From the NCBI GenBank assembly GCA_030267565.1, contig BRXU01000021.1:2078501-2142500 (forward strand): a stretch of 64,000 bases of DNA, written 5' to 3'. The translations under genes were made by a program, and so were the position numbers. Each line of letters opens with the position of its first letter. Position 1 is the first letter of the stretch. The notes beneath the pieces were generated by a model. It searched no databases and was not told where the DNA came from. It worked only from the letters and a program-made list of their open reading frames with translations. This stretch comes from Pleodorina starrii. Taxonomy: Eukaryota > Chlorophyta > Chlorophyceae > Chlamydomonadales > Volvocaceae. Positions 20,127-30,174 of this stretch are shown piece by piece.

Positions 20127-22105
20127 GTGGTAGGGGACTCGCCTGGGCCTCCTGTGCCGTCTTCGTCGTCGGGGCCGTTGCGTCCGGGTGTGCGTGCGCT
20201 GCGCCCGGCTGTACTTGCGGACATTGAGACTGCAGTGGGCCGTCGCTTCTCGTTCGACGCCACTGTGGTGAAGGCAGGTTTCGACTCCGAGTGTAACCTC
20301 TTGGCGCCTCGTGGTCGGTCCCTTACCTCCGTTCCGCTTGACGGTCACGCGGTTCTGATGCTCCCTGCCTCCTTGTCGCATTTGCATCGCATGATGAAGC
20401 ACTACCGCACATGCAAAACACGGCGCCCTGACACCGCCGCCGGCGTCCTCTTGCCAGCTTTCCTCGTGCGTCGGGCGTCCAGGTTGCTGTCAGGTATGCG
20501 CCGGGTTCATTCTTTCCCCTCCGGTTCAGTCTTGCTCAACGGCGTGGACCTTGCCGGCCGTACGGTGGAGCTCGCCGCCCTCCCGTACTCGGTCGACGTT
20601 TGGTACGACGAGTCCCTGCCGTACACCGCCGTGCAGCCTTCGCCGTACACTTCGGTGCTTGTTGCAGCTTGTTCTGGCATCGCTGTGTCTGGGTCTTCTT
20701 TGCCCCTTGTTTCTCTGAGCACCGCAGGTCGCGCCTTCCCCGCCTTGGTGGATTCCGGCGCAACCCACGACTTCGTGAGCGCGGAGCTCGTTCAACAGCT
20801 CGGCCTTCCGCTTCGGTCCAGTGAGTGGTCACATGTGTCTCTCGCGGATGGGGCCAAGCAGTCAATCTTAGGGCGCGTTTCTCTTCGCGTTTCCCTGGGG
20901 TCTTTTCGGTTCTCTGTTGAGCCGTACGTGCTGCCGTCCCTTACGGACGCGGCCTCTTTCATTTTGGGTTCTTCCACCCTTCGTGAGCATGCAGCCTCGC
21001 TCGATTACGCGGCGCGCACGTTGCACCTCTCAAAAGGGCCTTCCGCTTGCGTTGTGCCGTGGCTTCCGGCCTCGCAGGGGGGTGAACCTGCGGTTGATGC
21101 CCTTCCGCGTGTCAACTTTGCTGCTGCTGCTCTCTGCGCGCACGCCTCTCCCGAGCCTGTCGGCCGCAAGGCCGCGATGCGCTTGCTGTGAAAGGGTGCC
21201 CATGCTTTGCTTGTGCGGCCTTCTGTGCGTCTTAACGCTGCTGTCGCGCAAGATTCCTCACAGGACTCTGACGTCTCTGCCCTTCTGGAGGAATACTCTG
21301 ACGTTTTTCGGGAGATTCCCGGCCTTTCGCCGGTTCGGCCGGTCGACCACACGATTCCCTTGGTGCCTGGCGTGCAGCCTGTCTCGCGTCCAATGTACCG
21401 CCTCAGCCCTCTCGAGCTGGACGAGGTAAAACGGCAGGTGACTGACTTGCTTGCAAAGGTAATGGTTCGACCTAGCACTTCGCCTTACTCTGCTCCGATT
21501 CTTTTCGTGGGCAAGAAGGACGGTACTCTGCGCATGTGCATTGATTACCGTGGGCTGAACTCGGTGACTGTTAAGAATCGCTACCCCTTGCCGCGCGTCG
21601 CCGATTTGCTTGACCGGCTTAAGGGCGCGTCTTATTTTTCCTCGATTGACCTGCAGCAGGGTTACAATCAGATTCGCATTTCTGAGTCTGACATCCCTAA
21701 GACGGCTTTCCGTACTCCTTTCGGTCATTTCGAGTACACGGTTCTCAGTTTTGGTTTGGTTAACGCTCCTGCTACCTTCCAAGCTGTTATTGACCGCATG
21801 TTCAGGCCTTTCATCGACAAATTTGTCGTATGCTACCTGGACGACATCCTTATTTACTCCAAGACCAAGGAGGAACATCTTCGCCATCTTCTTCTGGTGC
21901 TTGATGTCCTTCGTCGCGAACAACTTTTCGCGAAACGGTCTAAGTGCCACTGGGCGCAAAATCAGGTGGAGTACTTGGGGCACGTGGTTTCTGCCGACGG
22001 GGTTCGTATGGATCCCCGTAAGACGGCCGCCGTACGGGATTGGCCCGTACCCACGACTTTGCACGAGCTGCGGAAATTCCTTGGCCTTACGAATTATTTC
22101 CGTAG
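20127..22105 (+). pseudogene. Gypsy pol, 5' part: aspartic protease and reverse transcriptase
   Basis: The frame is the same as the end of gag. The retropepsin-like protease has its active site in ALVDSGATHDFVS (about nt 20740-20780) and a downstream FILGSS. One in-frame TGA (21189-21191, after AMRLL) separates it from the reverse transcriptase. RT blocks follow in order: LLEEYSDVF, PYSAPILFVGKKDG, RMCIDYRGLN, FSSIDLQQGYNQI, FGLVNAPATFQ, the catalytic YLDDILIYS (about nt 21832-21858) and YLGHVVS. The domain is complete to LRKFLGLTNYF at 22105, where a tandem duplication throws the frame. The TGA and the frame break make this copy unlikely to give a full polyprotein. Confidence 0.88.
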
Positions 22106-23460
22106 TTCCGTACTCCTTTCGGTCATTTCGAGTACACGGTTCTCAGTTTTGGTTTGGTTAACGCTCCTGCTACCTTCCAAGCTGTTATTGACCGCATGTT
22201 CAGGCATTTCATCGACAAATTTGTCGTATGCTACCTGGACGACATCCTTATTTACTCCAAGACCAAGGAGGAACATCTTCGCCATCTTCTTCTGGTGCTT
22301 GATGTCCTTCGTCGCGAACAACTTTTCGCGAAACGGTCTAAGTGCCACTGGGCGCAAAATCAGGTGGAGTACTTGGGGCACGTGGTTTCTGCCGACGGGG
22401 TTCGTATGGATCCCCGTCCCTATAGCAGTCAAACCGCCCTTAAGGGCAAAATATGGCCTTACGGTGTGCCCTTAAGGTCCAACCGCCCTAGCATGTTCAA
22501 CGCCAAAACGTGTTTGGAAATAATTATTTATGCTTATTAAGCAGTATAAAATCAATAGCCGCAGAAAAGCAGACCTCCCAAGTCAAATCCGTTCACATGC
22601 CTTGGTCACCCGTCCGGTCACAGTATTTTTGGTGTTGTCTTGTTGCATTTTGTACTTATACTAAGTAGTGCATATAAATACTCCAGCTTGGCTGATTGAA
22701 AGTGTCCTAACCTTAGTCGGTCTGAAGGGCAACCATGGTTGCCCTCCTCCAGCGTTCATAGTGAAGGTCACGAGTTTTGAAGGACGATGTCTAGGTTATC
22801 AATATGAACAGTATTAACTGTATTGGCGAGTACTGCAGCAGCTGCGGAAGCGACTTCGCGGAAATGGTTGTGCAGCTTGCCGCGGGAATAGCGCAAATGT
22901 AGAAGGACGCATGCAGGGTAAACGTCCTCTTCTATCTGCTTGCACGGGCTATTGCAAGGAGCAGGCCGGGCACTGTGCTGCAAAGGCGCGACGGGTTCGC
23001 AAACGCCCCTGCGGACGCCTCGCCCTCCATCATGTATAAGCTGGAGTTTACACATATCTCACAGCTGAGAGGGGGCCACTGCAATTGAGTCCGACCGCGC
23101 GTGCCGGTGTCCGACCGCGCGTGCCGACCGCTGCTGGCATAACCCCCTGGCCCCCAACCTGGCGCATCGCAAGCCGGATAGCGGCGGCCCAATGCCCCAG
23201 GTGTGCGGGTTAGTTGTGCAGCGCTGTCGCGCCCGAAGCGTCCAACAGCACCCCCTTTCCCTTCCTCGGGCGGGTGTGCAGTCCGTTGCAGTGCTGTCTC
23301 GTGAACTTGTTGGTTTGGGTTGGTCCGGCGGCTGCACGGCCGTGCACCGTCAACCTCCTCGGTAAGGTAACAGTACCGTAACAGCGTCTCTGGCTTACTC
23401 TCATCGCCATTGCCCGTAGCCGGGCAGGGCTAGGTGGGTTGAGCTTCAGCAGCCTGTCCG

Positions 23461-24204
23461 GTGTTTGTCAACACCCTCAACAAGGATCTCCATGTCCAGG
23501 ATTTCAAGCTTCCGACCGCTGACGGCGGGGCTTCATTGTCGCACATAAGGCTGGACGGGGGTTTGGGTTGGGTCGGGTGGAGCGTCTTGCTGTATGCCGC
23601 GGTAGGGCTGCTTGTCCCCGTCTGCATAGCCACTCGAATGAGCGGTTCCGGCTACAGATGCAGGCCGCCGCACCGAGCCGTATGCCGCAAAGAAGGGCCG
23701 TTGGCCCTCATGGGGCCGCTCGCACAGCTCATTGCCCAGTGCGGGTCGAACGCCCCGTGGCCGGTCCCGGTTCCCCCACCGCCGCTGCCCGCGGCGCAGC
23801 TGGGACCAGGCGCGCCGGGGGCTGGCACGGCCGCGGGGTGGATTGGGGCCGTCCCCGCGGCAGCAGCAGCGCTGGCGGCCATGCTAGGTGGGGCCCCGGC
23901 CCCGGCGGCAGGTCGGGTAGACGCTCCCTCGGTGTACGCCACCGGGGCGGACTGGTCAGGCAACCCCTCCGGAAACCTGCCCGAGAGCGGCCGTGACCTC
24001 GAGCGTGCCGGGATGGCGGCGGCCGGGGGACCCCAGCGGCACCGGCATTCACAGGGACAGCGGGCGTATGGCCGAGCGGCGGCCCGACGCTGGAGGCCCT
24101 GCACGCCGCGGCAACGGCCGCCGTGGGGCGCAGCACAGGACCGACGGGCTGGACGCCCCCGCTGGGGGGCCCCTCGCGCGGCCCCTCGCGCGGCGCACAT
24201 GTAG
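23461..24204 (+). CDS. Hypothetical ORF inside the DNA transposon
   Basis: 247-codon open frame (MFVNTLNKDLHVQDF ... then a Pro/Ala/Gly-rich part with PWPVPVPPPPLPAAQ) running into the start of the 140-bp array, where it stops. No transposase motif or known domain is seen. It could be a captured host exon or simply GC-rich open sequence. The minus strand is open over the same stretch, which weakens the coding case. Confidence 0.2.
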   Translation: MFVNTLNKDLHVQDFKLPTADGGASLSHIRLDGGLGWVGWSVLLYAAVGLLVPVCIATRMSGSGYRCRPPHRAVCRKEGPLALMGPLAQLIAQCGSNAPWPVPVPPPPLPAAQLGPGAPGAGTAAGWIGAVPAAAAALAAMLGGAPAPAAGRVDAPSVYATGADWSGNPSGNLPESGRDLERAGMAAAGGPQRHRHSQGQRAYGRAAARRWRPCTPRQRPPWGAAQDRRAGRPRWGAPRAAPRAAHM

Positions 24205-25652
24205 TACAGTACGGAACGGATCGACGGGCGTGTGTTGTCGAATGCGACCGGCTGCGTGCCACTTTCGGTTTGGACGGTGCTGCATTGCCCGCTGACACGT
24301 TTCTGTTTCCAGGCCGCGCGGCCCCTCGCGTGGCGCACATGTAGTACAGTACGGAACGGATCGACGGGCGTGTGTTGTCGAATGCGACCGGCTGCGTGCC
24401 ACTTTCGGTTTGGACGGTGCCGCGTTGCCCGCTGACACGTTTCTGTTTCCAGGCCGCGCGGCCCCTCGCGTTGCGCACATGTAGTACAGTACGGAACGGA
24501 TCGACGGGCGTGTGTTGTCGAATGCGACCGGCTGCGTGCCACTTTCGGTTTGGACGGTGCCGCGTTGCCCGCTGACACGTTTCTGTTTCCAGGCCGCGCG
24601 GCCCCTCGTGCGGCGAGCATGTAGTACAGTACGGAACGGATCGACGGGCGTGTGTTGTCGAATGCGACCGGCTGCGTGCCACTTATGGTTTGGACGGTGC
24701 CGCGTTGCCCGCTGACACGTTTCTGTTTCCAGGCCGCGTGGCCCCGCGCGCGGCGCGCATGTAATACAGTACGGAACGGATCGACGGGCGTGTGTTGTCG
24801 AATGCGCCCGGCTGCGTGCCACTTATGGTTTGGACGGTGCCGCGTTGCCCTCTGACACGTTTCTGTTTCCAGGCCGCGCGGCCCCTCGCGCGGCGCACAT
24901 GTAGTACAGTACGGAACGGATCGACGGGCGTGTGTTGTCGAATGCGACCGGCTGCGTGCCACTTTCGGTTTGGACGGTGCCGCGTTGCCCGCTGACACGT
25001 TTCTGTTTCCAGGCCGCGCGGCCCCTCGCGCGGCGCACATGTAGTACAGTACGGAACGGATCGACGGGCGTGTGTTGTCGAATGCGACCGGCTGTGTGCC
25101 ACTTTCGGTTTGGACGGTGCTGCATTGCCCGCTGACACGTTTCTGTTTCCAGGCCGCGCGGACCCTCGCGTGGCGCACATGTAGTACAGTACGGAACGGA
25201 TCGACGGGCGTGTGTTGTCGAATGCGACCGGCTGCGTGCCACTTTCGGTTTGGACGGTGCCGCGTTGCCCGCTGACACGTTTCTGTTTCCAGGCCGCGCG
25301 GCCCCTCGCGTGGCGCACATGTAGTACAGTACGGAACGGATCGACGGGCGTGTGTTGTCGAATGCGACCGGCTGCGTGCCACTTTCGGTTTGGACGGTGC
25401 CGCGTTGCCCGCTGACACGTTTCTGTTTCCAGGCCGCGCGGCCCCTCGTGCGGCGAGCATGTAGTACAGTACGGAACGGATCGACGGGCGTGTGTTGTCG
25501 AATGCGACCGGCTGCGTGCCACTTATGGTTTGGACGGTGCCGCGTTGCCCGCTGACACGTTTCTGTTTCCAGGCCGCGCGGCCCCGCGCGCGGCGCGCAT
25601 GTAGTACAGTATGGAACGGATCGACGGGCGTGTGTTGTCGAATGCGCCCGGC
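24198..25652. repeat. 140-bp tandem array, 10.4 units, with 840-bp higher-order repeat
   Basis: Units start with CATGTAGTACAGTACGGAAC at 24198, 24338, 24478, 24618, 24758, 24898, 25038, 25178, 25318 and 25458, plus a partial unit at 25598. Variant bases recur every six units: for example TGCTGCATTG in 24198 and 25038, GCGAGCATGTAG with CACTTATGG in 24618 and 25458, and GAATGCGCCCGG in 24758 and 25598. This gives an 840-bp higher-order unit present about 1.7 times. Each unit contains TTTCTGTTTCCAGG, which looks like a splice acceptor on the plus strand. Confidence 0.95.
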
Positions 25653-25914
25653 CTCGCTCTGCCCACCCCCTCCACAACGCCCAGCCCAGTCGGCTTCGTT
25701 GCCATTCCTACTGCCAACACGACAGCTTTCTGCGCCTTCGTCGTGCAGTCCCAGTGGCGGCGCATCTCGTTCTCGCTAGAAACCGAGTTTGTGTATCTAA
25801 CGTGCCGTCGCTTGCAAGCTTACCCTCTTCCTTTGCTTTGCAGATAGCTCACAGGTTACGTACTTGCGTTTCAAATCCGTTCACAGGCTCCCGCCTACAA
25901 AATGGCCGGATGAA

Positions 25915-26108
25915 CCCCCACCCGGCCCCGCTCTGTCCCGCCTCGCCCCGCCGTCCCCGGCCCTCCCCCGCTGTGCCTCGCCCAGCCCTGCCCAGCTCCG
26001 GCCCCGGCCCGGCCCCGCCCCGCCGTGCCTCGCCTAGCCATGCCCAGCTCCGCCCTGCCCAGCCCCGGCCTGGCCCAGCTTTGCCCAGCCCAGCCCAGCC
26101 CAGCCCAA
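25915..26108. repeat. Degenerate GCCC-rich simple repeat
   Basis: About 190 bp of irregular CCCAGC/CCCGGCC units (ending CCCAGCCCAGCCCAGCCC) inside the DNA transposon, between the 140-bp array and the second subterminal repeat copy. Confidence 0.85.
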
Positions 26109-27422
26109 ATACTGCCTTATTCATTAGTGCAGACGTTGCGCCCTTAAGGTACCACCGCCCTAGCATGCCATACAAGCATGCCTTGGCCACCCGTACTTTT
26201 GAGGTTGTCTTGTTGCCTTTTATAATTTAATAGTAAGTAATGCATACAAAGACTTCAGTTTGGCAGATTGTAAGTGTCATCACCTTAGTCGGCCCGAAGG
26301 GCAACCATGGTTGCCCTCCTCCAGCGTTCATAGCGAAGGCCGCGTTCTTAAAGGACGATGCCCAGGCTATTAGTATGAACAATTTGACTATATTGGCGAG
26401 TATTCTCAGAGGCCATTTTTGCGTCGCCTGAAGCCGCCTAGAGCGCGTACGGCATCCATGTTCGGGCTGGCTTAATGCAAACCATGCGTAACTGGTTAAA
26501 TTTATACACTGGCTTATAGAAAATAATGACACAGACAACATGGTTCCTGCATTACAAGATACCTTGCGCGTGTGCGAAGGTCTGACCGCGGCAACAACCG
26601 GTCAGCGCTTCACCTTGGCAGCCCACACACCTCACCGAGTTCGATACAACGCTGATAATGTTGCAAGGTCATGCTCAAGGTAAGTCACGAGTCGTTAGCG
26701 TCGTCGGCAGGCCCGGTTACTGCTCGCCCAGGAGTGCTTGCGTTGGCACCGGCGAACGCTTGCCCAACGTGCAACCGCAACTATATAGAAGTTGCAAAAT
26801 AAGATTTAAAGTATTGGCGATGTAAATGATGTCTAGCCTTTATCGGAACTGTTATGTTTTGTGTTCCACTCCAATCCAATTGTGCTGACCATGTATGGCG
26901 AATCGCTAAATCTTATCCTGTTGTTAATCGCAACTCGCAGGCTGCACGTGTAGGCTTGGACACATGCTCAGGCGGCCTGGGTGGCGAGCAGCTCGGAGCT
27001 AGCGGCCTGGCGTGGACTCCCTGGACATGGCGCGTCGTGGCGCTAGCGGCCGGGAGCGGACTTGGCTGTCAGCGGCTCGCTGAAAATTTTCTTTCAAGTG
27101 CGTACGGGCTTCGCTTCTCGGGACGAGAAAACTTCGCGTTCGCAAGCCTTAACATCCCAGCAGCCTCTAAGGGTACTCGTCGCATACGGTGGTTTTTACC
27201 GCCATATAACTCTGGACAGGGTTCTGTGCGTAGTATCGTCCGTATGGGGGCTGTATGGGCCCTAAGGGCGCCCCTACGGGCTGTATAGTCCGTATGTGAG
27301 CTGTATGGGCCCTAAGGGGGACCTTAAGTGAACCGGGCCTTAAGGGCTAAGGCCTCCTGGACGTATGGTACATATGTGAAGCCCTTAGTGACCTTAAGGG
27401 CATTTTGACTGCTATAGGGCGT

Positions 27423-29616
27423 AAGACGGCCGCCGTACGGGATTGGCCCGTACCCACGACTTTGCACGAGCTGCGGAAATTCCTTGGCCTTACGAATTGT
27501 TTCCGTAAGTTCATTAAGGGTTACTCTTCCCTTGCTGCTCCGCTGACTTCCCTGACTCGTAAAGACGCTTTTACGACTGCGAACGCTTGGACGCCTGATT
27601 GCCAAGCTGCGTTCGAAGCGATTAAGCGCGCTGTTGCTGATGACATCGTGCTGTTCTTTCCTGATTACTCCCAACCCTTTCGCGTTGAGCTGGTGTCTGA
27701 CGCGTCCCTTCACGGTTCGGGAGCTGTCCTTCTTCGAAACGGACGACCTGTTGCTTTCGCGAGCCAAAAATTCTCCCCTGCAGAGCGTAACTATACTACG
27801 GGCGAGCAAGAACTTCTTGCGGTCATCCATGCCTTGCACGAATGGCGGTGCTACCTTGAGGGTCGCCCCTTCGTCGTCAAGACCGACCACAAGCCCCTTA
27901 CGTTCCTGCGAGGTGTCCCAACTCAACCGTCGCCAGGCGCGGTGGCTGGAGTTCATGGCTCGTTTCGACTTCACCTGGGAGCACCTTTCGGGTTCGCTCA
28001 ATCTTGCTGATGCACTTAGCCGCCACCCGTCTCTGCATGCTGCCATTTTGTGTGCCGTTACGCGTCACCAGTCTGCTGCAGCTGACGTTACCCCTGCGGG
28101 TTTTGTGCAACGCATTGCACGCGGCTATGCATCTGATTCGTGGTTCGCGGATTCCGTGAACGTCAGTCACTTGACTCGTGAGCGTGGGCTTTGGTTCCGT
28201 CAGGACGGGGATCGTCGCCAAATTGTCGTTCCTAATGATGATTTGCTCCGCGCCGATATTCTTTCCCGTTTGCATGAGGACAAGCTTGCGGGCCACATCG
28301 GAACCACCCGCCTTCTCGAGCTTCTTCGTCGCAACTTCTGGTGGTCTGGAATGGCCCGTGATGTCGCCCGTTTTGTGGCGCGTTGCGACATGTGCCAGCG
28401 TAACAAGCCGCACTCTGGTAAGCAGTCGGGTCTTTTGCAGCCCCTGCCTATCCCTGAAGCCCCGTGGGAGAGTGTTTCGCTTGACTACGTTGTCGGTTTG
28501 CCCACAACTGAGGGGGGATACGACGCCGTGCTCGTCCTTGTTGATCGTTTGACAAAGATGGTGCACCTTGCGCCCACCACCACGTCTGTCACTGCGAAGC
28601 AGACTGCTCGTCTGTTCTACGACAATGTGGTGCGTTTGCATGGCGTTCCCAAATCGCTCGTTTCTGATCGCGGGCCTCAGTTCGGTAGCAAGTTCTGGAA
28701 AGCCCTTGGCGCTCTTGCGGACATCCGGGTTGACCTTTCCACTGCCTACCATCCTCAGACTGACGGGCAGACTGAGCGCATGAACCGCACCTTGGGGGAT
28801 ATGCTCCGTGCCTATGCTGGCAACTGCCCCCGGGAGTGGGATACTTACCTTTCTGCTGCTGAGTTCGCAATGAACAACGCTGTCAACCGTTCCACGGGAC
28901 AGTCTCCTTTCTTCCTGAATTACGGCTTCCATCCCGCGACACCCGTCGTGCGTGAGATCGATGCCCTTGTTCCAGCAGCGAAGGTCTTTGTCAAGTCGTA
29001 CACCGCTCGCATTGCGGACGCCAAGCAGTGCCTTGAGCGGGCTCAGCAACGTGTGGCTGACTACTACAACCGCGGTAAGCAAGACGCGTCCTTTCGCGAG
29101 GGGCAACTTGTGCTTCTGAACACTAAGAACCTGCGGCAGCTTGCCAAGGGTCCGCGAAAGCTGCTTCCGCGTTGGGTGGGTCCTTTCCCTGTGAAGCGCA
29201 TGGTCGGGCAGGCCGCGGCAGAGCTAGTCCTTCCAACTTCTTTGCGCATTCACCCCACTTTTCATGTGTCGCTTTTGCGCCCTTATTGGAGCAAGCCGGG
29301 AACGGAGCCCTCGGTTGACGACACCCTTGCTGTTGAGGCCTCTGATGAACCTGCAGGACCGCCGCCTGTAGACTGGCTGGACGAAGCGCCCCTCTACACT
29401 GTCGAGCGTATTTTGGACTACCGCGGCCGGCGCGTTGGCAAAGGTCGTCGGAAGCGAATCGTGCACGAATACCTGGTCAAATGGGCCGGTTACTCTTCTG
29501 ATCACAACAGCTGGGAGCCTGCAGTCAACTTCACTCCTGACCTGAAACCCGAACTTGAGCGGATTCGGGCCTTGTCCCGTCACGCTGCGGGGACTCAGCG
29601 TCCTGAGGGGGGATAG
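27423..29616 (+). pseudogene. Gypsy pol, 3' part: RNase H, integrase and chromodomain
   Basis: After the transposon the frame resumes with KTAAVRDWPVPTTLHELRKF. RNase H follows (VSDASLHGSGAVL, GEQELLAVIHAL, FVVKTDHKPLTFL). A one-base frame change near 27915-27925 precedes LNRRQARWLEFMARF. Integrase has the HHCC finger (GHIGTTRLLEL ... CDMCQRNK) and the DDE residues in VSLDYVVGLP, VSDRGPQFGS and QTERMNRTL. Near the C-terminus (about nt 29390-29540) YTVERILDYR ... EYLVKWAGYSSDHNSWEP is a chromodomain, which targets integration to modified chromatin in this clade. The ORF closes at TAG 29614-29616, inside the polypurine tract next to the 3' LTR. Confidence 0.92.
29605..29616 (+). promoter_or_regulatory. 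Polypurine tract
   Basis: GAGGGGGGATAG lies one base before the 3' LTR at 29618, the position and composition expected for plus-strand DNA priming. It overlaps the pol stop codon. Confidence 0.8.
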
Positions 29617-29617
29617 T

Positions 29618-29951
29618 TGTTGTATCTCTCCTGTTGTGTTACCTTGTATTTTACCCTAGCACTGGCTAAGGGCGGTGCTGTGTGCCGGACACAGACACCT
29701 GGGATTACGACGACTTGTCGTAGTCGTGGCACTTGCCACTGGTAGACCCACTTGGGTTGGACTTCATCGGTTGGTGATTATTCTGTGTAACACTTGTTAC
29801 ATATTTTGGCCATTCTGCGTACTTACGCTACGTTGGAGGATCTGCGGCTTTCTACGGATTTCCGTACGTCTTCCTTCGTCGGGTATCTTTACCCTCTCTC
29901 AATCACTAATCGGTAGTTTTCACTACCACCACAAGTGGGCGTGATACAACA
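29618..29951 (+). repeat. 3' LTR of the Gypsy element
   Basis: 334 bp, same ends as the 5' LTR, followed directly by the target duplication CTAAC (29952-29956). Confidence 0.95.
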
Positions 29952-30174
29952 CTAACGGCAGATAGATGTATGATTGCGTCGACGACGGTGAATCGAGACT
30001 GAACGAGCTTGCCCTGATGTTTGGCTGCAGTAGAGGGCAGTAGTGACAGCAGGCAGTGCGCTCCTCAAGGCTTCGTGCCCACCCTACATAGCTACATTCT
30101 CTGCTGTCAGGTCTGCTAGTTTGCGCGTGTTCTTGTCGGTGGCCGGGGCCCATCTATCGCCTGGGCGGGGAAGC
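29952..30174. other. Unique spacer between two retroelements
   Basis: About 220 bp of ordinary sequence that was contiguous with 16481 before the Gypsy insertion. No gene, repeat or RNA was recognised. Confidence 0.6.

Larger units (their letters stand above)
22468..26412 (+). repeat. Diverged subterminal direct repeat of the transposon
   Basis: Bases 22468-22840 and 26140-26412 are in the same orientation. They share CCCTTAAGGT...CCGCCCTAGCATG, GTTGTCTTGTTGC, CCTTAGTCGG and GGCAACCATGGTTGCCCTCC (this last block ends in a short palindrome) and end at TATTGGCGAGTA. By eye they have clearly diverged, more than the LTRs of the host element, and the left unit has about 90 extra bases. Confidence 0.75.
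22418..27419. mobile_element. CCCTA-ended DNA transposon, non-autonomous, CACTA/EnSpm-like
   Basis: A 5002-bp insertion lies in the Gypsy RT duplication. The ends are 28-bp inverted repeats (26/28 matching) starting CCCTATAGCAGTCAAA. The 3-bp target duplication CGT (22415-22417, 27420-27422) is verified against the uninterrupted duplicate at 22010-22022. The subterminal regions are filled with short motifs such as CCCTTAAGG and GGCCCTAAGG in both orientations (22430-22480; 27250-27410), as expected of CACTA-type transposase-binding regions. A 3-bp duplication and CCCTA ends recall, from memory, the Volvox transposon Jordan. No transposase-like ORF was found, so it probably moves with help in trans. 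Confidence 0.85.
21708..27508 (+). repeat. 398-bp tandem duplication inside the RT domain, second unit split by a transposon
   Basis: Unit 1 is 21708-22105. Unit 2 is 22106-22417 plus 27423-27508. Both run from TTCCGTACTCCTTTCGGTC through the YLDD region to the FLGLTN block and differ at very few bases (for example CCT versus CAT after TTCAGG). The junction shows TTCCGTA microhomology. Because 398 is not a multiple of three, the duplication shifts the pol frame. Confidence 0.9.
16482..29951 (+). mobile_element. Gypsy-type LTR retrotransposon, chromodomain (chromovirus) clade, full length
   Basis: Two 334-bp LTRs (16482-16815, 29618-29951) start TGTTGTATC and end GATACAACA and differ at one base seen by eye (C/T near the 3' end). 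A 5-bp target duplication CTAAC flanks the element (16477-16481, 29952-29956). Inside are a primer-binding site, gag, protease, reverse transcriptase, RNase H, integrase and a C-terminal chromodomain. A 5002-bp DNA transposon (22418-27419) and a 398-bp tandem duplication interrupt pol; without them the element is about 8.07 kb. The near-identical LTRs imply a recent insertion. Confidence 0.95.

Noticed and set aside
19437..20402. 321-codon minus-strand ORF over gag
   Set aside because: Shadow of the Gly/Arg-rich gag frame; no recognisable motif.
24198..25652. CRISPR-like array
   Set aside because: The whole 140-bp period repeats, with no unique spacers, and the genome is eukaryotic.
23652..25677. 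Long minus-strand ORFs (up to about 600 codons) over the 140-bp array
   Set aside because: They arise because a stop-free 140-bp unit cycles through three frames; the encoded protein is the same unit read in rotating frames, with no domain and no start context.
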